The notes under the pieces are model-generated. The model saw nothing but the letters and a program-made list of their open reading frames with translations. It did not search any database and had not been told where the DNA came from. Source: Epiperipatus broadwayi (Eukaryota > Onychophora > Udeonychophora > Euonychophora > Peripatidae). From it: a DNA stretch of 64,000 bases. This document shows positions 9,892-21,355 of the stretch, one piece after another (the stretch's first letter is position 1; each line of letters opens with the position of its first letter). A program made the translations under genes and the position numbers. Where the stretch lies: NCBI GenBank assembly GCA_028023455.1, contig JAQFVV010000056.1:4239717-4303716 (forward strand), in the 5' to 3' direction.

Positions 9892-12707
9892 AATTTATTT
9901 CCTAAAGTGAAGCTTGATGCATTTTATCCTCATGATGAAACTTTGTCTAATTTAAATATTTTTCATATGAATATACGAAGTGTTAGATCTAATTTTGATG
10001 AATTTGTTGTGTATTTAAATGATTTTCCTGCCGGTTTTTATGATGTGATAATTTTAACTGAATCTTGGATTTCCATTGAAGAACAGCATTTATATGTTCT
10101 GGATGGCTATTCAAATATTCTTTCTCCTCGTGCGTCTTCACGTTCAGGTGGTGTATTAGTTTTTGTGAAAGAAAACATTAAATTTACGTATCATAATCCA
10201 TTTCTTGCCTCTGCAGAATGTGTTTTGATTCATCTGAATTTACCTTGTTTTGTGTTAACTATTGTTGCTTTATATAGATCGTGCACAAGTATCATTTTGG
10301 ATTTTATAGCTGAACTTGATGTGTTATTGTCTGATTTACATACTACTTCAGTAATTCTTATGGGAGATTTGAATATAGATTTATGTAATAATCTACATGG
10401 GCCTACCGTACGATATTTAAATTTGCTTTATAGTTATGGTTTTAATCAAGCTATTTTTTCACCTACGCGTATTACTAAATCTTGTCAATCAATTTTGGAT
10501 CATATATTTGTCAGATTAAACCAGAATCAAAGTTATGAATCGTCTGTACTAAATATTTTTATTTCGGATCATTTTGCAACTGTGTTAAGATTATTAAATT
10601 GTAGACCCCATGTAAATACTCATTTGTATATTAATAAGTTATCACATAATAAACTAAAAATGTTATTATCTGATCAGAAATGGGATTATGTTTTTGCTCT
10701 GCATGATGTTGATTCAGAATTTTTAAAATTTCAAGATATTTGTAAATCTTTAATTGCAAAATCTATGGTTAGTTTTAAATTGACTAACAAAAACCGCAAA
10801 CGCTCAGCCTGGATAACGAATGATTTGATTGGAAAAATTAATCAAAGAAATCATTTAAAATGTTTGGGCGGAGATTTGTTGACTTTGAAGAAATTAAATA
10901 CTGAGATTAAATCTGATATTCGGAAATTAAAATTTCAATATTATCAAAAATATTTTAATGATAAAAATATTTTTTTGAAATGGAAATTGATAAATTCTCT
11001 TGTAAAGAAACCTTTGTCAAGTCAACTTAAATTTATAAAACACAATGATAATTTGATTGAAGTAGAAAATAATGAAAAATGTGTTGCTGACTTGTTTAAT
11101 AATTTTTTTTCAGATCTGTCAATAGATAGAACACCAGTACAAGAATTGTATTTTGCTGATTCTTGTCTAAATTCTTTTTTGTGTACAGATGTTACTGATT
11201 TGGATTTGTCTGGTAAAATTGATCTCTTAAAGAATGTTCATTCAGCTGGTCTAGATAAGTTAACACCAAAGATTCTTAAGGAAAATAAGTCAGCTTTCAT
11301 ACCTGTTCTTGTTTATTTGTTTAATCTTTCCTTAAATACTGGTTTGTTTCCTACTTGTTTGAAAGTTGGTTTTATTACACCTGTTTTTTAAAAAGGGTGA
11401 TCCTGTACAGCTTGACAATATACCAATTGTTAGAGATGGTGGTTAAAGAGAAAATGATGTCATTTTTATCTAAAAATAATATTTTATCTGAACGTCAATA
11501 TGGATTTATTTCTGGTAGAAGTACCTTGGACACTTTCTATAGTCATGTAAACAATTTGACAACTTCACTAGATAAGGATTTTAAAACTGTTGCTATTTAT
11601 TTAGACTTGTCTAAGGCATTTGACTCTGTATCTCACAAAATTTTACTTAAGCGTTTATATTCATATGGTTTTCGTGGTGGATTTATTTCATGGTTTGCGA
11701 GTTACTTAAAGGATAGAAAACAAGCAACAAATATTTCTGGTGTTGTAAGCTCTTTTATAACAGTTGACCATGGTGTACCGCAAGGTTCAGTTTTGGGTCC
11801 CATTTTATTTATAATTTATATAAATGATTTATTTTCTCTACCTTTAGAATCTAAGATTTATGGTTTTGCAGATGATATTGCTTTATCTTATGCTGCAGTT
11901 TCATATAATTTTGTTGAAAAAATAATTAATGATGATTTAATCCTAATTAGTAAATGGTTAGCATTTAATAATTTATCAATTAATCTGAGTAAAACAAAAG
12001 CTATTAATTTTTCTTATAAGTCAAATATTCATTCGCTTAACATTACTATTTGTAATAAGTATTTTTGGCATTGTAATAGCACTTGTACTTGTGCTAACAT
12101 TTCATTTGTTGATAATATTTGCTATCTAGGTGTTTTTATTGACTCCAGACTATGTTGGTCAAACCATATTGACTTTCTTTGTTCTCGTTTACATAAATTA
12201 AATTATATGTTTTTCTACTTATCTAAATTTTTTCCTCGGTCAGCTTTGATTACTTTATATATTTCTTCTTATCAAAGCTTATTATGTTATAATATATCAG
12301 TTTGGGGGAACTGTTCTACTTTTGCAATGACTACATTGTCTGTTTTACAGAATTATACAATGTGTATCATTTTTGGTAGATCATGTACCACATCTGTTAA
12401 AGATATTTATGCCACTTTTAATATACTAGATGTTTTCCATTTGTATAAATATAGAGTGATTCTTGATATTTATTGTAGGAAACTTCATTTGGATACTAAA
12501 TCTTCTGTTGTAAATACTCGTTTATCTACTAAATATCAGCTAGCTTTACCTAATTTTCTTAAAACATCTAGTAGGAAGCAATTTAGTTATAATGGTCCTA
12601 AATTATTTAATATGTTTATAAGAGATTGTTCTGTGAATTTAATGAGCACTAGTTATTTGATTTTTAAAAAGCATTTATGGCACTGGTTATATTATGCTAA
12701 GCATTAG
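9892..12707 (+). pseudogene. LINE1 ORF2: APE endonuclease and reverse transcriptase, broken
   Basis: The frame is open directly after the ORF1 TGA. No ATG occurs until HMNIRSV at 9967. APE motifs: FHMNIRSVRSNF, LTESWI (catalytic Glu), MGDLNIDL, ILDHIFV and SDHFATV. RT motifs: IYLDLSKAFDSV, GVPQGSVLGPILF and the catalytic FADD at 11865-11876. The C terminus is SRKQFSYNGPKLFNMF. An extra T near 11,385-11,390 shifts the frame (PVF then stop). Soon after, about 11,430, the expected NYRPISIL block is partly deleted, with a second frame change to LEMVVKEKM. The C-terminal frame ends at 12707. It would nick DNA and prime cDNA on the target, but RT block 1-2 is lost here. Confidence 0.88.
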
Positions 12708-13280
12708 TTTTATTTTGTTTATTTTATTTTATTTTTGTTTATACTGTATGTTATGTTGTAATTATTTACTACTGTTATTGAATTTCCAAATGTAATATCT
12801 GTATCTGTATAATTTTAATATTTTATGTTATATTTATACTTTTTTTTTTGTATTTTATTAGTGTTTTTAGTAAATACTCATTTATCTACTAAATATCAGC
12901 TAGCTTTACCTAATTTTCTTAAAACATCCAGTAGGAAGCAATTTAGTTATAATGGTCCTAAATTATTTAATATGTATTTATAAGAGATTGTTCTGTGAAT
13001 TTAATGAACACTATCTTATTTGATTTTTAAAAAGCATTTATGGCACTGGTTATATTATGCTAAGCATTAGTTTTATTTTATTTTATTTTTTTGTTTGTTT
13101 ATATTGTATGTTATGTTGTAATTATTTACTACTGTGATTGAATTGCCAAATGCAATATCTGTGTGATTTTAATATTTTATGTTATATTTATACTTTTTTT
13201 TTTTGTATTTTATTAGTGTTTTTAGTTATTTTATGTTATATTTATCCCTTTTTTTTTTTGTATTTTATTAGTGTTTTTAG
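12511..13280 (+). repeat. 360-bp tandem duplication at LINE1 3' end
   Basis: Copy 1 (12511-12870) and copy 2 (12871-13224) both start at taaatactc.tttatctac and end in gtgtttttag. They include the ORF2 C-terminal codons, the stop and the 3' UTR. A third partial unit of 56 bp (13225-13280) repeats only the last segment, ending in gtgtttttag. Copies differ by a few substitutions and small indels. Confidence 0.9.
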
Positions 13281-13389
13281 TTGTTACATTTAAATTCATC
13301 ACACAAGATTTTTCTTGTATGGAATTTTATCTCACTGTATTATACATTTATTGTTTGCTTCATAATGAATAAATAAATAAATAAATAAA

Positions 13390-14053
<664 letters not shown>

Positions 14054-14443
14054 CTTCTTTCAAAAACGCATTTTATTGATTCTATAAAAGGTTACATCAA
14101 AAGTGTTTTACATAATTTTGGTATATACATTGATTTATTCTGTTACATAAAAAATGAATATTTGAATGATATGGTTCAATTTATGGCTTTTTGAGTTGTT
14201 TGAACTTTTGTGACTTGAATGAGTCCTTAAAAAAATCATAATAGTTGATGTACAAGTTGCTTTTTTGATAATCTTGTTGTTGTTTATAGCTTGTATGCAT
14301 ATAATTAAAAATCTGAGAAGCTATTGAAAAAGTTTTTCTCTAGTAGTTTTTGTCAGATACTTAGTGTTGTGTTATAGCATTGATTGTTCTTTTAATAGTG
14401 ACCATGTTGCAGCATATAAGTGGGGGTTTGTTATGATTTTATA

Positions 14444-17353
14444 TCAATTCCTTATTTGTGTTAATTTGTTGCGAAAGGTAGCTGGATGCTGCCTGGTGTT
14501 ATTTCCTATTATAAAAGTGCACCTTGTACACCAAAAAGCATATAGAATAAAAGTAGCTGCTCTAATGTTTGGTATTGATTTTGTTTTGTATGTAGCAATT
14601 ATATTTTCAATTGATGTGTTAGGTTTTCTGTAGGTGTCAAAAATTATTTTTCTTATGTGTTCGAGTGCTGTACATTGGTATAGCATGTGTTGTAGGGTTT
14701 CTTCCGATTGATGGCACAGTCCGCAAAAAGGATCTGTTTTGAAGTACATTCTCTTGTGATGCAGAAAATAGGTTGTGGGCATGGCAACAAGATTTAATTT
14801 CAAAATAAAGTCAAAAAATGTTGGTTCCAGAACCCATTTTTTAAATTCTTTTAATAATCTTTTGTTGTTTATCCCTAACATTGGTGCTACATCATTAATG
14901 TTATTTATTTCATTTGATATTCCAATATGAATATTTGTTTGTATATTGTTCAGGTATGTTTGCTGTAGTTTTAAATTCATAAATAATTGTTGATATGTAT
15001 GATTGAGTTGGAGGTGATGATCAATTGGGATGATTTGCACAAGGTGTTTTAATTTTGTGAATTGCTGTAAAGTGGTAATTATGAGATTCCTTTGTTTTTG
15101 GATGTGAAATATGTTAATATTGTGTAAACCTAGTCCATTTTTAATGAGTGGTTGATTGAGCCTTCTTGTTGAAATTGCTACTGGTTTTTTTGGACCATAG
15201 TAGTTGATTGCAGATGGTTTTTATTTTTTATTTGAAAACTTTTGAAAAGGATATAATTGGTAAATAATAAACTATTTTTGTTATGATGAACTGGTTTATC
15301 AGCTGTACTTTGGAATATATGGATAAATATGTTTTTGATAATGAGTTTACTATTTGTTTGGCCTCCTCCTTTAGTTTATTTTGTATATGGCATCTCATTC
15401 CTGTAAGTCCCATATGGAAAGGAAAACCAAGAAAAGAAGTTGGTTTTAATTGGTATGTGTTTGTGCACAGCTTTCCCGTAAATAGTGACCATGCTGATGT
15501 TTTTGTGGGATTGAATTTCAATTTATATTGCTTAGTATAGTCTTCAAGAATGGTTTGCAGCTGGGCGAGTTGTTTTTTTGATGATAGGAAAACAGTAACA
15601 TCATCCATATATGTTAAGCATGGTATATGTTCTGTAGTGCCTGGTATCAGATTGTTATATTTTTTGGTTTAAATTTTTTGAATGAGAGGGTTAATGTATA
15701 GTATGAATAGTAATGAGCTGAGAGTTGATCCTTGAGATATTGATTGTGTAGGAGTAAATGATGGGAGTTTCTTCCATTGATGGTTATATGTATTTCATGA
15801 TTTAGAAGTAAGTTTGCTATTAGATATAAATGAGTTTTGGGTATATCAGTGTTATTGAGCATTTCTAGAAGTATAGATATATCTATTGAATCAAATGCTG
15901 CCTCAATATCTAATTGTACAACTATGGGGCTATATTTTTTTTGTTTTCTTATTGATGCTAGGATTGTTTTAAAGAATAGAGCTGCTTGTATGTTGATGAA
16001 TTTTTTTTTTCAAATTGGTATTTTGAAATAAGCATTGTTATGTGTGGCTCAATTTCTTGCTTTATGATTTTTTCTATGATTTTAATCGGTAATGGTCCCA
16101 TGGATATAGGTCATAAATTAGTTAGTGAGGGAGTAATGTGTTTTGTTTTGTTGAAAGGAACAATTGCAATTGGGTACACTCCTTCCATGTACTGTATTTT
16201 TTGTGTTAGATGGTTTGCTAAATTGCATAAATATTTTGCAGTGAATTGACTAATGTGTTTTAAGACAAAAGCTGGAATTCTGGGGCTACCTGGGTGGCAT
16301 GCATTTGGGATACTGTTTAGTTTTTCTATAAAGACATTTGTGGTAAAATGTGTTTTTGTTTCTGTTGGGCCAAATAAATCTGGTTTAAATGTTTGAAGTT
16401 TTTGCTTGAAATATTGGTATATGGGCAAAATCATATTGTGACCTACAAATGTTCCTTGATTTGTGTGTATTGCCATTGGCACCTTGAAGTTTGTGGCCTT
16501 CCAAGTGCCCATCTAATGTATTCCCTTGTCCAAGTGTGTGGTTTTGTAAGACATAGTTTGCTTTTTTTAATTTTAAGGTAGCTTTTTTGTTTGCTTTGAA
16601 GGGTTAATCATGGTTAATCATTTGTGAATTTCATCTGCTAGTGCCAGTACTTTTGATGGTGGTGGTTGCTTCATTACTATATGATTGATATTAAATGAAA
16701 TAATGTTTATAAATGCTATATATTGTTGTATAGGATTGAGTTTTATATTTTTAAGCTTTGTTTATCATGATGTAGGTTTCCGAAAAAATAAATTCAGGTG
16801 TGTTTACTGGTAATAGAACTCTAATTGTTCTTGTGAATGGAAGGGTTGATGTTTGGATATCATTGAAGTTAATTGTTATTGTTTGTGCTGAGTGATCCGA
16901 GAAAGCTGATGGTATAAGTTTTATTGTTACTATATGGTGAAGCATTGGTGAGTAGAAACATAAATCAATTAGTGAAGAGAATCGGCCATTGTGAAAGGAA
17001 ATTGCATTTTCTGGTAGGAATCCTTGTGCATTCATGAGTGGTATGGATATTTTATGAAGCCATCATTCTGTGAATTCCTTGTATGTTGTGTTAAAATCAT
17101 CTATTATTATTGTTGAATTTGCTGTGTTTGCTAGCATGGAATTGATGTTTGCTACTATGGTATTGATTTTGTTGTGTTGTATTGGCATGTAGATAAATAT
17201 TTAGCTGGTTCTATTTTTGATCCAGTGTAAATTTTTTGTTTCCAGTAATCAAAGTATGTATGGTTGTGTATTTCTGATCCATTGTTTAAGTTTATGAATT
17301 TTTGTGGTTGAGTTCAGGCCTCTTACATTAATTGCTGCAATTTTTAATTTCAT
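14444..17353 (-). pseudogene. LINE-R ORF2: APE endonuclease, RT and Cys/His ribbon, broken
   Basis: The minus-strand ATG at 17353 gives MKLKIAAINVRGLN, the usual APE start. LLETK supplies the catalytic Glu region, IIIDDFN the next motif, SLIDLCFYSP lies near 16,960, and SDHSAQT near 16,890. RT pieces follow. A fingers segment lies at 16,512-16,111. SISQGSTLSSLLFILYINPL lies near 15,700-15,760, and the catalytic YMDD near 15,605. The C terminus (15,040-14,444) holds FCGLCHQSEETLQHMLYQC, a C-x2-C-x7-H-x4-C motif common at LINE RT ends. At least five frameshifts or stops separate these pieces. A truncated relative lies next to it at 18,941-19,782. Confidence 0.8.
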
Positions 17354-17493
17354 TATGTTTAAGTATTGTTTGTGGTTGTGTGTTAGTTATTTGGGTAGCT
17401 ATTTGTGGTTGATCTTGGGCATCTTGATAATTTAGTTCTAAATTCTCATCTGATGTGCTGTTTGTGTCATCTAGCTGTGAGTAACTAGAATTG

Positions 17494-18741
17494 TCATATT
17501 GTTCTGTTTTGACTTTTTTGACCCTTTTGGGTTTTTTTTGGTGGTCTTCTGGGTGGTCTTCTTTTCTGTTCTTGATTAGTTAATGTACATAGTGATGAAT
17601 TTGTGCTGAGATCTTCCATTATTTCTTGAGATGTATTATTTCTGATTGCAAGTTTTGTTAGGGCTATTTTTTCATTATTTATACACGTATTATTTGTTGT
17701 CACTTGTTTATCTGGTATTTGATTTTTGCTTTTATTTTTTTAATTGATATGTCTAAAAGCATATCGGTGTTATTATAATTTTCATTAGTATCATTTTTAT
17801 TAGTTATTTCAAGTTTATTTGTAGTTTTATCTAGTTGGTTTGATGTTTTTATTTCTTCAAGTTGAATTTCATTATTATTATTTTTGTTGGCCTGTTTTGC
17901 ATTACAGTTGATTGCTAAGTGTCATCGATCCTTGCATGCAAAACATTGTGGTCTTAGTCCCCTTATATAAAGAGTTAATACTGCATCTTGATCTATTATT
18001 TGAGTGGGTATGTTTTCTGGGTCAATATTATCATTTAATTTTACTTTAAAATTAAAGCTATTGCTACCAATCGGTATAGGTGTATCATTTAGAAAAATTT
18101 GTTTTATATATACTGCTTTTCCATAAGGTTGAATTAGATTATTAAAGTCTTGTATGCTGTACCTGAAATACGTGTTTTTGATAATGCCTGTGATATAATT
18201 TTGTAAACTTGAATCTACTATTATTAGGACATAGTTTTGAAGTGTTTTAACCAGAGTTTGAAATCGTGTTTTTTGGTATTCATCATAAATTCTATAGCTA
18301 TGTATCTATTGTTGGGATGTTCTCCAATATTTGCGATACTATCCCACAAATTTTTTTTGTTAACTCATCATATAATAATTCTCTCGGAAATTTATAGAGC
18401 GTTAGGTTTTTGTCTGTAACCACTAGAACTATTGATTTTATTGAAAAGAATTTTTTGAAAGTATTAAAAAGTTTTTTAGGAATAGTGTTATTAAAGTTGG
18501 TGTTGATTAACTGTAAGTCTTCTTCATTCCATAGGTTGGTGGGGGGGGGTTTCTGTAATATCGCTATTTACTATATTTAAATCATCAATATCTTTACTTT
18601 TCTAAAGCGGCTAGTCTGTGTTTTTTTTATAACATGCTGTTTATTGTTTAATTTCACAGCGTTGGCATAGGTTAATTTAATATTGTTGGATTTGCTTTTT
18701 TTCACTGTCTGATTCAATATTTTACTTACTTTTTTTGGCAT
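17494..18741 (-). pseudogene. LINE-R ORF1: gag-like protein with CCHC zinc knuckle
   Basis: It starts at the ATG complementary to 18739-18741 (MPKKVSKILNQTVKKSKSNN), in a basic N terminus. The middle is broken by frameshifts. A zinc knuckle, CFACKDR(stop)HLAINC, lies at about 17,905-17,950. A TGA sits where a Trp would fit, keeping the C-x2-C-x4-H-x4-C spacing. The C-terminal frame (17703-17494) contains a Pro/Lys/Arg-rich stretch (KRRPPRRPPKKTQKGQK). Proteins of this class coat the element RNA. Exact joins are not resolved. Confidence 0.65.
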
Positions 18742-18844
18742 GAAATGGTATCCTTTTTTATTTAAATGTTTTTAAAATAAAAACTTTTAAACTTAATTGA
18801 GAGCTTTAGTCAGCGTGTTCTTTTCCGAATAGGAGCAGGACCGC

Positions 18845-18875
<31 letters not shown>

Positions 18876-18876
18876 A

Positions 18877-18928
<52 letters not shown>

Positions 18929-18940
18929 GTTATTGTTATT
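18845..18940. repeat. (TA)n then (ATT)n microsatellite
   Basis: The (TA)n run at 18845-18879 is followed by (ATT)n to about 18928, then GTT-type repeats. It separates the 5' end of LINE-R from the 3' end of LINE-R2; both are on the minus strand. Confidence 0.95.
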
Positions 18941-19971
<1,031 letters not shown>

Positions 19972-20424
19972 GCTGCTGACTTTGTAGAGTTAACATGTGT
20001 TATTTGTCTCTCTGATTTTTGAATTCTATAATTCTTATTTGGCTAAGTTTTTTTTCCTATTTGTGATGGTATTATTAAGTAGAGTTTGGAGATTTTATTG
20101 ATATTGTTTTGTATGTATTTTATTTTCTAATGGTTTTATATTTCAATTTTTTTTATTGATTTCTTTTAACTTATTTTTAAGTAGCCTTTTTTTTTTTGAT
20201 TTTTTAATCTTGTTTTAGAATTTTTTTTTTTTTATCTTAGTTTTTTATCTTTGTTGTAATTTTTTTTTTTTAATTAATTGATTTATTTTATTCTTTTTGA
20301 TTTTTTTTTTATCTTTACTTTAGATTCTTAATTATCTTACTTTTTAATCTCTGTTGGAATTTTAATTAGTTAATTTTATTTTTTGTTTGTTTGTTTGGTT
20401 TTAAAACTTAAGGTTTTTAATATT

Positions 20425-21355
20425 ATGGATAAATGTAATTCTTGTCATTTAGGTCTTCCTTTTGGTGGAAATTTTATAACTTGTCTGGGTTGTAATGGGA
20501 ATGTTCATTTTAAATGTAGTACAGTAAGTGAAAAGACATTTTAAAATATGTCATCTACAAATAAAGCATTATGGAGGTGTAAAAATTGTAGAGGAGGAAC
20601 TAATTTAAATTTGACTTTAAATGATGGATCTAGTTCTGATTCCTTATCTAATTCTTTAGATAATAATTCTAGTCTTGAATTACTTCAGCAGATGAATAGA
20701 AAACTTGATATGCTGCCTGTTTTACAGAATAATATTGATTCCTTATCTCAATATTTTGCTAAACTTACTTTAGAACTTGAATTAGTTCAAAATAATATAA
20801 AAATATTGATTAGAGAATTTAATGAAATGAAAGAAAAAGTAAAAGCACAAGATTCTTTGTTATGCAATTTGCAAAAAGAAGTTTTATTTAAAGCAGCAAA
20901 GATTAGAAAACAATATTGAAATTGTTGGTGTTGATTATGCTAATGATGAAAATTTTTTTAATATTGTTGAAAATATAGCTAAAAAATTAGAATTGTCAGA
21001 CTTTAATAAAAATTATATTAATTCTATTTATAGATTAAAATATGGAGGTAGTTTTAGGCCTGTAATAAAAGTTAATTTTGTTAGTAAAATGGTAAGAGAT
21101 TTATTCTTGTCAGGAGGTAAAAGAATTAAATTATATCTGTCTGATGTTTTGCCCATTGCTACAGCTGATAAGCGTATATATTTGAATGAAGATTTGTTGC
21201 CTGAAAATAGGAAATTATTTTGGAAAGTTCGTTCAATGGCTAAAGAAAATAAGTATAGATTTGTTTGGATTAAAGATGGGAAAATTTGGTTGAGGAAAGA
21301 TACTGGGGATAGGGCTATTAGGATTGTTTCTGAATCGGATTTGTCTAATTTATGA
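20425..21355 (+). pseudogene. LINE2 ORF1: PHD finger, coiled coil, RNA-binding-like C terminus
   Basis: ATG 20425 opens MDKCNSCHLGLPFGGNF. The Cys/His pairs CNSC, CLGC, HFKC and RCKNC complete a PHD finger by about 20,592. An in-frame TAA at 20,542-20,544 interrupts it. A coiled coil follows (about 20,680-20,900). One indel near 20,900 (AAK to LENNIEIVGVD) moves to the frame that carries the RRM-like part and a basic end (KLFWKVRSMAKENKYRFVW, KIWLRKD). It ends at TGA 21,353-21,355. LINE1 ORF1 has the same architecture and end motif. It is likely the element's RNA-binding protein. Confidence 0.82.

Larger units (their letters stand above)
8942..13389 (+). mobile_element. LINE1: near full-length CR1/Jockey-like non-LTR retrotransposon
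   Basis: Sense-strand order is a short 5' UTR, ORF1 (8994-9891), ORF2 (to 12707), a 3' UTR carrying a tandem duplication, a terminal (TAAA)n (about 13,366-13,389), then a 664-bp (ATT)n. The 5' flank is also (ATT)n. APE endonuclease and FADD-type RT place it among APE-type LINEs. The PHD-finger ORF1 suggests the CR1-like group; the clade is inferred. It is inactive because of stops, frameshifts and a deletion in RT. Confidence 0.85.
14054..18842 (-). mobile_element. LINE-R: near full-length non-LTR retrotransposon (L1/Tx1-like)
   Basis: Read on the minus strand: a 5' UTR from about 18842, ORF1 with a CCHC knuckle (18741-17494), ORF2 with APE, RT and a Cys/His ribbon (17353-14444), a 3' UTR, then an (AAT)n tail at 14053. 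The 5' side abuts (TA)n(ATT)n. ORF1 with a CCHC motif and a C-terminal Cys/His motif in ORF2 resemble L1/Tx1-type LINEs; the clade call is tentative. Many stops and frameshifts make it a dead copy. Confidence 0.8.

Noticed and set aside
14364-18419. Plus-strand ORFs inside LINE-R (for example 14,364-14,633, 15,283-15,540, 16,393-16,581)
   Set aside because: They are antisense shadows. The APE, RT and Cys/His motifs are all on the minus strand.
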